64,000 nucleotides of DNA from Sphingomonas sp. CROZ-RG-20F-R02-07. Its GTDB lineage: Bacteria > Pseudomonadota > Alphaproteobacteria > Sphingomonadales > Sphingomonadaceae. The stretch covers positions 186,001 through 250,000 of the forward strand of contig NZ_JAKNQJ010000001.1 of assembly GCF_022662335.1 (NCBI RefSeq), read 5' to 3'. Both the position numbers and the translations under genes were made by a program. This document shows, one piece after another, positions 27,375 through 37,602 of the stretch (position 1 is the first letter of the stretch; each line of letters starts with the position of its first letter). The notes beneath the pieces are model-generated. The model was given only the letters and a program-made list of their open reading frames with translations, ran no database searches and was not told the DNA's origin.

Positions 27375-28457
27375 TCATCGTGCCGCAGCCTGCAGCAGCT
27401 CGCGCGCGATGTGGTTCAGCGGGGCGATCCGGTCGGCGGCACCGCGCGCGATCGCCTCCTTGGGCATGCCGAACACGATGGAGCTGGCCTCGTCCTGTGC
27501 GATCGTGCGGGCACCGGCCTGTTTCATCTCCAGCAGACCGCGCGCGCCGTCGTCGCCCATGCCGGTCATGATGATGCCGACCGCGTTGGCGCCGGCGTTG
27601 CGCGCCGCGGACCGGAACAGCACGTCGACCGACGGGCGATGGCGCGAAACCAGCGGTCCCTCGCGCACCGCCACCACATAGCGCGCGCCCTGGCGTTCGA
27701 GCATCGTGTGGCGCAGCCCGCCCGGCGCGATCAGCACATGGCCGCGCATCACGGTGTCGCCGTCCTCGGCCTCCTTCACGTCGACCTCGCACAGCCCGTT
27801 GAGCCGCTTGGCAAAGGCCTTGGTGAAGCTTTCGGGCATGTGCTGGACGATGACGATCCCCGGCGCGTTGGCGGGCAGCGCCTCCAGCACCTCGCGCAGC
27901 GCCTCGGTGCCCCCGGTGGAGGCGCCGATGCAGACGACCATTTCCGTCGTGCGGCTCATCGCCTTGCCGCTGGGTGGCGGCAGCACCGCGTCGGCGGTGA
28001 GCCTGCGTTGCGGGGCCTGGGCCTGGGCGCGATCGCCGCTTCGTTTTGCCTGCACCCGCGCCCGTGCGGCCCCCTTCACCGTCTCGCGGATCATCATCCG
28101 CGCCTCGGCGAGATGATCGGCCACGCCGATGCGCGGCTTCAGGATCACGTCGACCGCGCCCGCCTCCAGCGCCTGGAGCAAGGTCTCCGATCCCTCCTCG
28201 ACCAGCGACGAACACATCACCACGGGCGTGGGGCATTGGCTCATCAGCTTGCGCAGAAAGGTGACGCCGTCCATCCGCGGCATCTCGACGTCGAGCGTGA
28301 TGACGTCGGGCACCTCCTCCTGGATGTAGCGCGCCGCCGCGAACGGGTCGGCGGCGGTCGCGATCACCTCAATCTCGGGATCCTCCTGGAGGATCGCGGT
28401 CATCACTTGGCGGACGCTGGCGCTGTCGTCGATGACGAGAACCCGGACCTTCTTCAT
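27375..28457 (-). CDS. cheB: Protein-glutamate methylesterase CheB
   Basis: CheB removes methyl groups from chemoreceptors after being phosphorylated by CheA. The 360-residue protein has an N-terminal receiver ([12 protein letters not shown], acceptor Asp in [13 protein letters not shown]). A charged linker follows, then the esterase domain with the catalytic Ser in [10 protein letters not shown], the His in VQHMPESF and the Asp in [10 protein letters not shown]. The order cheR-cheB is conserved, with only one base between them. Confidence 0.96.
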   Translation of the reverse strand: MKKVRVLVIDDSASVRQVMTAILQEDPEIEVIATAADPFAAARYIQEEVPDVITLDVEMPRMDGVTFLRKLMSQCPTPVVMCSSLVEEGSETLLQALEAGAVDVILKPRIGVADHLAEARMMIRETVKGAARARVQAKRSGDRAQAQAPQRRLTADAVLPPPSGKAMSRTTEMVVCIGASTGGTEALREVLEALPANAPGIVIVQHMPESFTKAFAKRLNGLCEVDVKEAEDGDTVMRGHVLIAPGGLRHTMLERQGARYVVAVREGPLVSRHRPSVDVLFRSAARNAGANAVGIIMTGMGDDGARGLLEMKQAGARTIAQDEASSIVFGMPKEAIARGAADRIAPLNHIARELLQAAAR

Positions 28458-28458
28458 G

Positions 28459-29316
28459 TCAGTTCCGTTCGAATACGGTGTAGGAGACCGGTCTGACCGG
28501 CAGATCGAGCCCGGCGATCGATTCCGAATGGCCGAGAAACAGATGGCCGCCGGGGCGCAGGCACGCGCACAGCCGCCGGACGACGGCTTCCTGCGTGGCG
28601 CGGTCGAAATAGATCAGCACGTTGCGGCAGAAGATCACGTCCATCGGCGCGCCGACCGGATAATGGTCGTCCATCAGGTTGAGCGGGGCGAAGCCGACCG
28701 CCGATCGGAGCGCGGGCACGATCCGGACGCGATCGTCGCGGGGTGCCAGCGCGCGGGTGAGATAGCGGTTGCGCAGGGCAGGGGGCACGGGCTCCACCAG
28801 CGCGGCGGGATAGATGCCGCGGCGTGCGGTCTCCAGCACCTCGGTGTCGATGTCGGTCGCCAGGATGCCATAGTCGATGCCGTTCGCCTGCGCGAACCGG
28901 TCGAGCAGCATCGCCATGGTATAGGGTTCCGCACCCGTCGAGCACGCCGCGCTCCACGCCCGCAGCCGACGCCGGCCGGTCGCGGCGAACGCCGGCAGCA
29001 CCGTATCGACGAGAAAGTCGAAATGGCCCGGCTCGCGAAAGAAGTCGGTCTTGTTGGTGGTTACGGCGTTGATGAGATGGCCGGTCTCGGCATCGTCGGC
29101 TTGGCCGCTGAAGAAATGGTCGCAATAGGCGTCGAGCGTCGCGCACGCGGTGTCGCGCAACCGCCGACGCAGGCGGCCTTCCAGCATCACCGCCTTGGTC
29201 AGCGGCATCTTGATTCCGGTCCGGTCGAAGACGAAGGCGGACAGGCGCGCCAGATTCTGCGGGCTGAGCCGATCGACACCGGTGCGGGCGATCATGAGGG
29301 TCGAGGCAGCGGACAT
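28459..29316 (-). CDS. cheR: Chemoreceptor methyltransferase CheR
   Basis: CheR methylates receptor glutamates using SAM. The 285-residue product has an N-terminal helical domain and the methyltransferase core with [13 protein letters not shown], the SAM-binding [17 protein letters not shown], and [11 protein letters not shown]. The start at 29316 gives the standard length. It is directly followed by cheB. Confidence 0.95.
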   Translation of the reverse strand: MSAASTLMIARTGVDRLSPQNLARLSAFVFDRTGIKMPLTKAVMLEGRLRRRLRDTACATLDAYCDHFFSGQADDAETGHLINAVTTNKTDFFREPGHFDFLVDTVLPAFAATGRRRLRAWSAACSTGAEPYTMAMLLDRFAQANGIDYGILATDIDTEVLETARRGIYPAALVEPVPPALRNRYLTRALAPRDDRVRIVPALRSAVGFAPLNLMDDHYPVGAPMDVIFCRNVLIYFDRATQEAVVRRLCACLRPGGHLFLGHSESIAGLDLPVRPVSYTVFERN

Positions 29317-29405
29317 GGGAGCGGTTTCCGGTCGATCGGCCAAAGGGATGGTTCCGGAACGCCCCGGCCGGCGCGGCGCGGGGCCATGCTCCGACCGGGG
29401 CCGGA

Positions 29406-29876
29406 TCAGGCGGCGACGCCGAGCGCGGCGACATCGGCAGCGAAGATCCGCGCGATGTCCACCAGGACGACGAAGGCGCCCGCGTCGCGGACGACGCCCT
29501 GGATATAATCGGAACGCCACCGCAGCCCGATATCGGGCGCGGCCTCGATCCGGTCGGCGCTGAAGGTCGCGACCGCCAGCACGCGATCGACCACCAGCCC
29601 GAGCGCCACCTGCCGATCGGCGAGCGGGACATCCACGATCAGCACGCGCGTGGCCAGCGTGGGTTCGGCGCGCGCCAGACCCAGCCGTGTGCGCAGATCG
29701 ACCATCGGCACGCCCTGGCCGCGAACGTCGGTGAGGCCGAGCATCCAATCCGGCCCATGGGGGACGCGGAAGGCGGGCGTGTAGTCGAGGATTTCCCGCA
29801 CCATCGTCACCGACAGGGCGAAGACCTCGTCGCCCAGGCCGAAGGTGACGGCCTGGACCTGGGCGGCGGCGCTCAT
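29406..29876 (-). CDS. cheW: Chemotaxis coupling protein CheW
   Basis: CheW links CheA to chemoreceptors. This is the second cheW of the operon (156 residues), with the double-barrel SH3-like fold pattern: [21 protein letters not shown], then [21 protein letters not shown], and a closing VLVDIARIF. The start codon overlaps the mcp stop (ATGA), so it probably serves the receptor encoded just upstream. Confidence 0.93.
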   Translation of the reverse strand: MSAAAQVQAVTFGLGDEVFALSVTMVREILDYTPAFRVPHGPDWMLGLTDVRGQGVPMVDLRTRLGLARAEPTLATRVLIVDVPLADRQVALGLVVDRVLAVATFSADRIEAAPDIGLRWRSDYIQGVVRDAGAFVVLVDIARIFAADVAALGVAA

Positions 29877-31702
29877 GCGGCCTGGCCGAATTCGGCGTCT
29901 TCGTCGTCCGGGCCACCCTGCGCCAGATCGAGCGCGAAGCCGCGGACTCGCGCCTGCTGGTCGCCGACCGAACCTGCCCGCGCCTTGCCGGCGGGTGCGG
30001 GCTTGGCCTTGGCGGCCGCCTTCACCTTGGCAGGCGCCTTGCGGGCCGACGCCGGCGCCTTGCGTGCGGCGGTCACCGGCTGCACCCGGGCGTCGCCATC
30101 GTCGACCCGGAAATAGGCGATGCTGGTCTGCAATTCCTCGGCCTGACCCGCCAGCTCTTCCGAGGTGGACGAGATCTGTTCCGAGGCGCCCGCATTCTGC
30201 TGGGTGACGGTGTCGAGCTGCTGGATGGCCTGGTTGATCTGACTCGCCCCGATATCCTGCTCGCGGCACGCCGCGCTGATCTCCGCGACGAGTTCGGCGG
30301 TCCGGCGGATGTCGGGCACGAGGCGCGTGAGCATGTCGCCCGCTTCGGCCGCGGCCTTCACCGTCTCCGTCGACACCGAACCGATCTCGGCCGCCGCGGT
30401 CTGACTGCGCTCGGCCAGCTTGCGCACCTCCGAGGCGACGACCGCGAAGCCTTTGCCGTGCTCGCCGGCGCGCGCCGCCTCGACCGCCGCGTTCAGCGCC
30501 AGCAGGTCGGTCTGGCGGGCGATCTCCTGGACGATGCCGATCTTCTCGGCGATGGTGCGCATCGCGCCCACCGCCTTGTCGACCGCCACGCCGCTCGCCT
30601 CGGCATCCTTGGACGACTGGCGCGCGATCTTTTCCGTCTGCGCGGCGTTGTCGGCGTTCTGTTTGATGTTGGCGGCCATCTGCTCCATCGATGCTGACGC
30701 TTCCTCGGCGGCGGCGGCCTGTTCGGTCGCGCCCTGCGAGACCTGCTCGGACGAGGCCGAGAGCTGCTGCGACCCCGCGGCCACATTGGCGGCGGCGGCG
30801 GATGCGTCACCCACCACGCGACGCAGACGCTCCACCATCGCGATCAGCGCATGGCCCAGCTTGTCCTTGTCCGACAGCGGCGTGTGATCGACCGTCAGGT
30901 CGCCGCCCGCGATCGCGTCCGCCAGCGAGGCGCTCATGCGCAGGTTGGTGGTCATGCGGTTGACGGTGGCGACGAGGTCCTTGATCTCGTCGTTGCTCGT
31001 CACCGTGACGTCCTGATCGAGATCGCCGATGGCCACGGCATCGATCGCGGCCCCGATCCGCTTCAGGCCCCGCGACACCAGCATGGAGATCCACAGCGCT
31101 CCGGCGACAGCGACGAGAATCGCGAGCGCCGCGGCGGCCAGCAGCGTCGCGCGGGCCTGGGCATAGAGGGCGTCGGTGTCCAGGTCGGCCTGGTGCATCT
31201 GCTGCTGGAGCAGAGCGACGACTTCGTCGGCGGACGCGGTGAGTTCGAGCGCGGCCTTTCGCGCGTCGGTGATCGAGAGCCGGCCCGCTTCGGCGTTCTC
31301 GTTTTTCATTCCGAGCGCACGGATCCGATCGTTGATCGCCTTATAGACATCCCATTCCTGTTGCATCTTGAGCCACAAAGGCTTGCTGACGGTCGCGGAG
31401 GCGATGCCTTCGCCGAGAAGCGTCTCCGCCTTCTTGCGATGCTCGGCGCTCTGACGGTCGAAGTCGCGCGTCAGCGCCTCGTCGGTCGTCAGCGCCATGT
31501 TCTTTTCGAGCCGCAGGACGAGGCCCAGTTCGATCTCGAATTGTTGCGCCACGTTCAGGCGGTGCGCAGGCCCCCCGATGACTTCGGTGATAGCCGAGTT
31601 GAGGCTGCTCATCCGGGTGATGCCGACGCCGACGACGGCCAGCATCATCAGGATCAGGATGCCGAACGTGGCCCCCAGTTTCATTTTGATGGTTGCACGC
31701 AT
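29873..31702 (-). CDS. Methyl-accepting chemotaxis protein
   Basis: This 609-residue transmembrane chemoreceptor has an N-terminal TM helix (about 8-30), a periplasmic four-helix-bundle sensor (about 31-185) and a second TM (about 187-208). HAMP-like segments follow ([21 protein letters not shown], and [10 protein letters not shown]), then the signalling domain with the conserved tip [22 protein letters not shown]. The tail is rich in lysine and alanine and ends in an acidic segment with FGQAA; no NWETF-type CheR pentapeptide is present. The start at ATG 31702 is preceded by a GGGGGGAA site. The ligand is unknown. Confidence 0.93.
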   Translation of the reverse strand: MRATIKMKLGATFGILILMMLAVVGVGITRMSSLNSAITEVIGGPAHRLNVAQQFEIELGLVLRLEKNMALTTDEALTRDFDRQSAEHRKKAETLLGEGIASATVSKPLWLKMQQEWDVYKAINDRIRALGMKNENAEAGRLSITDARKAALELTASADEVVALLQQQMHQADLDTDALYAQARATLLAAAALAILVAVAGALWISMLVSRGLKRIGAAIDAVAIGDLDQDVTVTSNDEIKDLVATVNRMTTNLRMSASLADAIAGGDLTVDHTPLSDKDKLGHALIAMVERLRRVVGDASAAAANVAAGSQQLSASSEQVSQGATEQAAAAEEASASMEQMAANIKQNADNAAQTEKIARQSSKDAEASGVAVDKAVGAMRTIAEKIGIVQEIARQTDLLALNAAVEAARAGEHGKGFAVVASEVRKLAERSQTAAAEIGSVSTETVKAAAEAGDMLTRLVPDIRRTAELVAEISAACREQDIGASQINQAIQQLDTVTQQNAGASEQISSTSEELAGQAEELQTSIAYFRVDDGDARVQPVTAARKAPASARKAPAKVKAAAKAKPAPAGKARAGSVGDQQARVRGFALDLAQGGPDDEDAEFGQAA

Positions 31703-31725
31703 TGTAGTTCCCCCCAAAGGACAGA

Positions 31726-32253
31726 TCAGTGAATGGATCGCGGTGCGACGGGCTCGCCCCGTGTGATCGCGTCGAAGATCGCGTGGAGATCGGGCAGCAC
31801 GACGATGTCGCCTGCGCCGTGGCGCACCAGCGCGCGGACGAAATCGCGGCGCCAGCGCAGGCCCACCACCGGCACGTCCTCGCTCGATTTCGCCGCGAAG
31901 GTCGCGACCTCATGGACCTTGTCGGTCTTGAGCCCGGCGGTGACCGCCTCGCCGTCCAGCATGATCTCGATCACGACGATCCGGCTGTCGACCGTGGCGT
32001 CGGAGGCCGGAATGCCGAAGGCGAGCCGCAGATCGGCCAGCGGGATGATCTTGCCGCGGAAGTTCACGACGCTGGCGAACAGCGCGGGCGCGCCCGGCAC
32101 CCGCGTTTCCGGCATCATGTCCAGGATCTCGCGCACCAGCACCGCCTCGACCGCGAAGCTCTGGCCGCCCAGATCGAAGACGAGCACCTCGAGTTCGCCG
32201 TTCGTCCAGTCCTGATGGGCGACGACGCCCGTTTGGATCTCATCCGGCTGCAC
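31726..32253 (-). CDS. cheW: Chemotaxis coupling protein CheW, first copy
   Basis: This 175-residue CheW has an N-terminal extension of about 20 residues before [39 protein letters not shown] and the closing [11 protein letters not shown] follow the family pattern. It overlaps the 3' end of cheA by 14 bp, implying coupled translation. With the second cheW it gives two couplers for one CheA. Confidence 0.92.
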   Translation of the reverse strand: MQPDEIQTGVVAHQDWTNGELEVLVFDLGGQSFAVEAVLVREILDMMPETRVPGAPALFASVVNFRGKIIPLADLRLAFGIPASDATVDSRIVVIEIMLDGEAVTAGLKTDKVHEVATFAAKSSEDVPVVGLRWRRDFVRALVRHGAGDIVVLPDLHAIFDAITRGEPVAPRSIH

Positions 32254-34207
32254 GGCGGCTCTCCTCGTCGGGTTGGGCGAGCGTCACGAGCTGGGCGATG
32301 TCGAGGATCAGCGCGACCTCGCCGTCGCCCAGGATCGTGGCGCCGGCAAAGGTGGCGGCATCGCGGTGGAGCGACGACATCGGCTTGATGACCGTCTGGT
32401 GGTTGCCGACGATCTGGTCGACGACCAGCCCGACGCGGCCTTGCGCGGTCGTGACCACCACGATCTTCTGATAGGGATCGGGGCGGGTATCGGTCGCGAA
32501 CAGCTCGCGCAGCCGCACGAACGGCACGAGCCGCTCGCGCAGGGTGATGAGGCTGCGCCCGCGGTGGCGCATATCGTCTTCGAGGCTCAGCTCCAGGCAT
32601 TCCTCGACCGCGGTCAGCGGGATCACGTAGCGCGCCGCACCCACCCGCACGAGCAGCCCGTCGATGATCGCGAGCGTCAGCGGGATGCGCAGCGAGATCG
32701 TCGATCCCGCGCCGTCGACCGACTGGACGTCGATCGACCCCCGCAACCCCTCGATGGTGCGTTTGACGACGTCCATGCCGACGCCCCGGCCCGACAGGCT
32801 GGTGACCTGCGCGGCGGTGGAAAAGCCGGGCGCGAAGATGAGCTGGAGCAGTTCCTGGTCCGTGAGCGCCTGACCGGGCTGGATCAGCCCGTTGGCCTCG
32901 GCCTTCGCGCGGACACGCCCGCGATCGATGCCGCGCCCGTCGTCGCGGATCGTGATGACCACCTCGCCGCCTGCCTGATGCGCCGACAGCCGCACCGTAC
33001 CGGCGGGCGCCTTGCCCGCGGCGGTGCGTTGGCCCGGCTCCTCCAGCCCATGATCGCAGCTGTTGCGGATCAGGTGGACCATCGGATCGAACAGCCGCTC
33101 GATCACCGTCTTGTCGACCTCGGTCGCTTCGCCGTCGGTCGCGAGTTCGATCGTCTTGCCGGTGTCTCGCGCAAGATCGTGGATCAGCCGGCGGAAGCGC
33201 CCGAACAGCGAGGCGACAGGCACCATGCGCAGCACCATCATCGTGTCGCGCAATTCGCCGGCCAGCCGCTCGATCTCCTCCGATACCGAGCGCAGCACCA
33301 GATCGTGGCAATCATGCGCGAGCTGCGAAAGGCGGCTCTGCGCGATCACCAGTTCGCCGACGCGGTCCATCAGCGCGTCCAGCCGCTCCGCCGGAACGCG
33401 GACGGTTTCCTCCGTTCGCGCGGCTGCGGCCTTCGCGGTGGGGGTGGGCTGATCCGGCGCCACCGGCGCGGGGGCGGCGGGGATCGCGGCCTCGAGCGGC
33501 GCCACGATCGCGGCGGGTTCGGGCGTCAGGGGTTCGATCGCCAGCACCATGTCGTCCATGACGAAGATGAAGACGTCCTCGATATCGTCCCGCGTCACGT
33601 CGCCGAACAGCGTCGCGTTCCAGCCGACATGGCAGTGGGTGGGATCGAGATCGGCGAGCGCGGGGATGCCGCCGGTGTCCGCAACGATCGTGCAGTCGCC
33701 CAGCGTGCGCAGTTCATCGAGCAGGACGAGCGGATTGGTGCCGTTCGCCATGGCATCGGGCGGCAGGCGGAAGCGGATCTTCCACCCGCGCCGCACCTCG
33801 GATCCGGCCGCCATGCAGGGTTCGGGCGCGGTATCGGCGGCACCGTCGATCGCCGCCTGGAGCCGCGCGAGGATCGCGTCGCCATCCGCGGTAGGCGCAT
33901 CGCCATCCACCAGCGCCCGCATATGATCCTGCGCGGACAGGATCACCGCGACCAGTTCGGCGGTCGCTGGCACCTGGCCCTTGCGCACGCGGTCGAACGC
34001 GCTTTCGCAATGATGGGTAAAACCCGCCAGCGCGTCGAAGCCGAACATCGCGCCCGAACCCTTGAGCGTATGCAGCCCGCGAAACACCGCATTGACGAGA
34101 TCGTGATCGTCCAGCCGGTGGCCGAGATCCAGCAACCCCTGCTCGACCTGATCGAGCAGTTCGGCGGCCTCGACCCGAAAGGCGGCGACCGGATCCTCGG
34201 CGCTCAC
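32240..34207 (-). CDS. cheA: Chemotaxis histidine kinase CheA
   Basis: CheA autophosphorylates and passes phosphate to CheY and CheB. The 655-residue protein has a P1 phosphotransfer domain (His in FRGLHTLKGSG), a P2-like region (about 120-230), P3 dimerisation helices, a P4 kinase domain (N-box MVHLIRNSCDHGLE, G-boxes RDDGRGID and GRGVGMDVVK), and a P5 CheW-like domain. A GTG start at 34207 that overlaps the cheY stop gives the correct N-terminus. The set of functional domains is complete. Confidence 0.95.
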   Translation of the reverse strand: MSAEDPVAAFRVEAAELLDQVEQGLLDLGHRLDDHDLVNAVFRGLHTLKGSGAMFGFDALAGFTHHCESAFDRVRKGQVPATAELVAVILSAQDHMRALVDGDAPTADGDAILARLQAAIDGAADTAPEPCMAAGSEVRRGWKIRFRLPPDAMANGTNPLVLLDELRTLGDCTIVADTGGIPALADLDPTHCHVGWNATLFGDVTRDDIEDVFIFVMDDMVLAIEPLTPEPAAIVAPLEAAIPAAPAPVAPDQPTPTAKAAAARTEETVRVPAERLDALMDRVGELVIAQSRLSQLAHDCHDLVLRSVSEEIERLAGELRDTMMVLRMVPVASLFGRFRRLIHDLARDTGKTIELATDGEATEVDKTVIERLFDPMVHLIRNSCDHGLEEPGQRTAAGKAPAGTVRLSAHQAGGEVVITIRDDGRGIDRGRVRAKAEANGLIQPGQALTDQELLQLIFAPGFSTAAQVTSLSGRGVGMDVVKRTIEGLRGSIDVQSVDGAGSTISLRIPLTLAIIDGLLVRVGAARYVIPLTAVEECLELSLEDDMRHRGRSLITLRERLVPFVRLRELFATDTRPDPYQKIVVVTTAQGRVGLVVDQIVGNHQTVIKPMSSLHRDAATFAGATILGDGEVALILDIAQLVTLAQPDEESRRAAG

Positions 34208-34572
34208 CGTCCGAGCACCTTGCGCGCGACCTTGACGAGCTGGTCGGCGACGAAGGGTTTGACCAGCCAGCCGGTCGCGCCGGCCGCCTTGGCCTGCGCC
34301 TTCATGTCGGCGTCGCTTTCGGTGGTCAGGAAGATGATCGGCACGCCGGCCTGGGCGGGCTGCTTGCGAAGCTCGCGGATCATCGTCAGGCCGTCCATGT
34401 TCGGCATGTTGAGATCGGTGACGATCAGGTCGAACTTGGCGTCGGCCGCCTTGGCGAGACCCTCGACGCCGTCGCACGCCTCGGTCACGGCATAGCCCGC
34501 GCCGGTGAGCGCGATGCGGATCGCCATGCGCAGGCTGGCGCTGTCGTCGACGGTAAGGATAGAGGCGCTCAT
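34204..34572 (-). CDS. cheY: Response regulator CheY
   Basis: This 122-residue single-domain receiver has the acid pair in TVDDSASLR, the acceptor Asp in IVTDLNMPNMDG, the Thr in FLTTES and the Lys in VKPF. It would carry the signal to the flagellar or pilus motor; no motor genes are in the window, so the output is open. ATG 34572 overlaps the STAS stop (ATGA), and its own stop overlaps the cheA GTG. Confidence 0.94.
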   Translation of the reverse strand: MSASILTVDDSASLRMAIRIALTGAGYAVTEACDGVEGLAKAADAKFDLIVTDLNMPNMDGLTMIRELRKQPAQAGVPIIFLTTESDADMKAQAKAAGATGWLVKPFVADQLVKVARKVLGR

Positions 34573-34880
34573 CGCGGACATTCTCCGTGGAACCAGAAAT
34601 GGGCAGATGCGGGATCGGGCTGTGCGGTGAAGCCGGCCCGATCGAGCAAAGCGGTGAGGACGGCATTGGCGGGCTGCGCGAGCGTCAGCGCCGTGCCGCG
34701 CCGTTCGGCTTCGATACGCGCGGCCGTGACCAATTGGACGAAACTCAGATCGGCGGCCCTTATCGGCGATGCATCGATGACGATGTCCGCACCCGCGGCC
34801 AAACCGTCGGACAGCTCCGCGTGCAGGTCCGCGACCGACTGTATGGTGACCGTCTCTGCGGTCCTGATCTCTGTTGCCAT
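34569..34880 (-). CDS. STAS-domain protein
   Basis: This 103-residue STAS-domain protein, like anti-sigma-factor antagonists, has the phospho-site region RAADLSFVQLVTAAR with a Ser in the expected loop. It is the first gene of the chemotaxis operon. STAS proteins in this position are common in alphaproteobacterial che clusters, but their partner is not clear. GGGGG lies just upstream of ATG 34880. Confidence 0.85.
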   Translation of the reverse strand: MATEIRTAETVTIQSVADLHAELSDGLAAGADIVIDASPIRAADLSFVQLVTAARIEAERRGTALTLAQPANAVLTALLDRAGFTAQPDPASAHFWFHGECPR

Positions 34881-35722
34881 GTAACCCCCGTCCGTGCCGA
34901 GGTCCGGAGATAGCGGGGACTAGTTAATAACCCCAAAACGGTTTCTATTCATCGGCGCCGAAAGGCGGGCGTTATTGTTCGTTGTCTGTGGGCGGAGCCG
35001 CCGATCGTAATAGACGAACCGAAATGAACAGATCTCTTCAGGTCGAGATCAAGGCGATCGGGCGAAAGAGCGCCGGGAACAAGGGCTGTTGTGTTCTTAA
35101 TCATGGAGGCTTTTGAAGGACTTGGGAGACATGCAGGTCACCTGTGACGGAAAGCGATTAGCCGCCGTCGGCAGAGGCTCCATGGGACAAGGCCGAGCGG
35201 TGTGTTCATCCGGTCGAACGCAAGAATGAACTGCCCGTCAGTCGCTGGACCGTTCGTCGGCGACGACGCGGGGCAGGGGGGCGGCTAAGACCGTCCCGTC
35301 GGGATGATGAAAATGGAATTCGGCTAATCGGCCCGCTACGTCTGTCCGATGGCTGTACGGGCAGCATATTGATGCCGCCATCAGCGCACCCGATCGGACA
35401 ATCGCTACACAGTTACACGCGATCTACACACGCCAGTGATCGAAAGCAGCCCCACTGCTGCCGGGGTCATGTCGATAAGGGTGCTGAAAACAACGGCTTG
35501 ACCGTGTCGATGAGCAACAACGCCCGTCGATCTAACTGCCTCAATAGCCTTGGATTGTGCAAAAACAACAATCGAGTGGTTGGCAGGAAGAGGGGCTCAA
35601 AGCGGCCCTTTGGGCAACTACGGGTGCTCAACGTGCGGGGGGCGCGTCCTCACGCCGCGCCGATCGGGGGATGTCGGAGGTGTTGGCGAGATGGTCGGCC
35701 CTTGAAATCGGACGTCAGGATG
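34881..35722. other. Gene-free junction between chemotaxis operon and transposition module
   Basis: No convincing gene lies in these 842 bp. The part next to 34880 must carry the promoter of the minus-strand chemotaxis operon. From about 34987 the sequence looks like the end region of the Tn7-like element: a TGTGGGCGGA terminal motif at 34987, then a lower-GC stretch. AACAAC occurs three times (35489, 35516, 35564) in the lower-GC part. A short frame at 35369-35824 overlaps the tniQ end and is probably not real. Confidence 0.6.
34987..34996 (+). other. Candidate left end of Tn7-like transposon
   Basis: TGTGGGCGGA is identical to the first ten bases of both ends of the classical Tn7. It lies between the chemotaxis operon and tniQ, oriented inward towards the transposition genes, as expected for a left terminus. 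No matching inverted copy (TCCGCCCACA) was found by eye to the right, so the other end would be outside the window. Confidence 0.45.
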
Positions 35723-37600
35723 TCAGCGGCTGAGTTCCGGAAAAATCCGCTCGGCCTGCAGCCGGTCCCAGAGGCCATGGGCCACGGTCATGATGCCGGC
35801 CCTCGCGACCACGTGGTAGGTTGAGGCAGCCGACCGGCCCGTGGCGGTCGCGATTTCGAGAACCGAAACGCCCCGCTGGGCGAGACTCGTCACGTCCCCG
35901 AGCTTGAACGTCACGGGATTCGTCCCGGATGAGTCGAGCGCGGCCACCGCACTGCTTTTGTTCGTGGCGTTCAGTATCTCAAGCGCCTCGGACTTTGTCA
36001 CGCGCTCGATATGCGCTCCGGAAAGAGTCGTGGAGGCCATCCTCCCGATCGCCGCTGCGGAGCTGCCCTCAACCAGCGCGTTCTCGAACAGCTTCCCGTC
36101 CACGTCCTCAAACGCGTACGGGAGATCGCCGGCGAGCATGGCGCCGACCACCTCGCCCCAAGGCTTCGGTCTACCGTGGACTGCCATTAATGCCGAACGC
36201 AGATTGATTGGATCGCGGAGGCTCGGTCGCGCTCCGTTCACGACCCGGGCTTCGAAAATGGCGACGTTGGGCTCCGTGAACCAGGCTTCGTCATTGACCA
36301 GCGAGATCCCGTTCGCGGAGATGTGGCCGCAAGCGGTGATGTCCTGCACGGCGCGCCGGCCCATTCCGAGACGGTAGCCTACGCTCTCGGCCGATAACCG
36401 CGATCGGAAGAGGTCGGCGAAGCGGACTAGCTCCTGTGGATCGAACGCGGGTACGATGCGGCCTCCGCGGAGACGTTCGTGTCTGGCGAGGAGATTGTTC
36501 GATCGCGCCGCGACCAGCGTTTCCGGAGACAGTTTCGCGAGTTCGTATGCGGGACGGATGCCGATGAGCGCGGACTTATGGCTGCTCGGCGCCGGCGTCA
36601 CCCCAGCGCTGGCGGGCGGGAGGTCCTGCGAATGTGGCAGGGCGACGGCCGGTCGCCTCGGCTGGACGGATGCGGCCGGCCCGCGGACACCGCGTTTCGG
36701 GCTGACCGTTCGTTTCGCGCCGGCACCTGATCGCGGTCGAACGCTGAATACTGGCTGGACCTGGGCGGGGACGAGATTGGCGTAGCCCGAGAGGGCTCTG
36801 TTCCAGGTCGAAGGAGCGGTGGATGCCGCCGGCCGGAGGTCGGCGATGCCGGTCGGCCACGCCAGCACGGCCACGCAGGCGGCATGGAGGGCTAGCAGAT
36901 CCGTACTCCAGTCCGGATTCTCGTCGATAAGTGCTCGCCGCAGCTGGAGTATGCAGTCGTATATCCTCGATCTGTCGATCCCCCGCAGGCGCTCCGGCAG
37001 ACTTTCGATGGCGATCTTCTGCATCTCGGGCAGTGGGTTCGCCAGCCCAGCGACAAGCGACAGTCCGCTTTGAAGCTGCTTGGGGACCTGCTCCGTTTTT
37101 ACGTTCGCGAGTGGTCGCCCGCAATCGTCGCACCGATGTACGCCGTTCAGGCGGATCCAGCCCTGTTTCGCCTTGCAGACGCAGCTGTCTACGAGGAGAT
37201 CCCAACTTTCCGCGCAGAACGGTAGGTCGCGCAGCTCCCAGAGCGCCCGCATATGAGGGAACATCGCAAGGGACTTCGGTGAAAACCGGCGAACCTTCTT
37301 CTCGATGGCCGTGCTGCGCACGACGAGACCGAAGAACAGGTAGCGCTTCATCCCGAGCGGCTTGTAGCGACGCTGCTCGAGCTCGCCGACGTCGACGCGG
37401 ATGATCCGCCCCATCTCCTCGAGGTCGATCTCCGGATCTTCGGCGATCGTGACGACGTTGCGGTGCTGGGCGCCCAGTCGGCGCAGCACGGTGAAGCTCA
37501 ACGGGACGCCGTGATCGCCCAGCGCCCTGCAAAAGAGGCCGCGTGCCGACTCGCCGTCGATCGGCGTCGTCGCCTTTCGGAGCGGCCGGACGTGCGCCAT
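35723..37600 (-). CDS. tniQ: TniQ/TnsD-family target-site selector
   Basis: This 625-residue TniQ-family protein directs a Tn7-like transposase to its target. The N-terminal zinc-binding region is visible: FCAESWDLLVDSCVC (C140, C142) and VHRCDDC (C157, C160), within the usual spacing for TniQ. A long C-terminal part (about 300-620) with a possible HTH segment (EILNATNKSSAVAALD) is of the size seen in TnsD-like site-specific versions rather than short TniQ. The ATG is 2 bp after the tnsC stop. It is the last gene of the tnsABC-tniQ operon and nearest the chemotaxis side. Confidence 0.8.
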   Translation of the reverse strand: MAHVRPLRKATTPIDGESARGLFCRALGDHGVPLSFTVLRRLGAQHRNVVTIAEDPEIDLEEMGRIIRVDVGELEQRRYKPLGMKRYLFFGLVVRSTAIEKKVRRFSPKSLAMFPHMRALWELRDLPFCAESWDLLVDSCVCKAKQGWIRLNGVHRCDDCGRPLANVKTEQVPKQLQSGLSLVAGLANPLPEMQKIAIESLPERLRGIDRSRIYDCILQLRRALIDENPDWSTDLLALHAACVAVLAWPTGIADLRPAASTAPSTWNRALSGYANLVPAQVQPVFSVRPRSGAGAKRTVSPKRGVRGPAASVQPRRPAVALPHSQDLPPASAGVTPAPSSHKSALIGIRPAYELAKLSPETLVAARSNNLLARHERLRGGRIVPAFDPQELVRFADLFRSRLSAESVGYRLGMGRRAVQDITACGHISANGISLVNDEAWFTEPNVAIFEARVVNGARPSLRDPINLRSALMAVHGRPKPWGEVVGAMLAGDLPYAFEDVDGKLFENALVEGSSAAAIGRMASTTLSGAHIERVTKSEALEILNATNKSSAVAALDSSGTNPVTFKLGDVTSLAQRGVSVLEIATATGRSAASTYHVVARAGIMTVAHGLWDRLQAERIFPELSR

Positions 37601-37602
37601 CT

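Noticed and set aside
32273..34495. 740-residue plus-strand frame opposite cheA
   Set aside because: Antisense of an intact cheA; no motif of its own.
35369..35824. 151-residue plus-strand frame at the tniQ end
   Set aside because: Overlaps the tniQ 3' end, lacks a recognisable motif, and has a composition typical of noncoding sequence.
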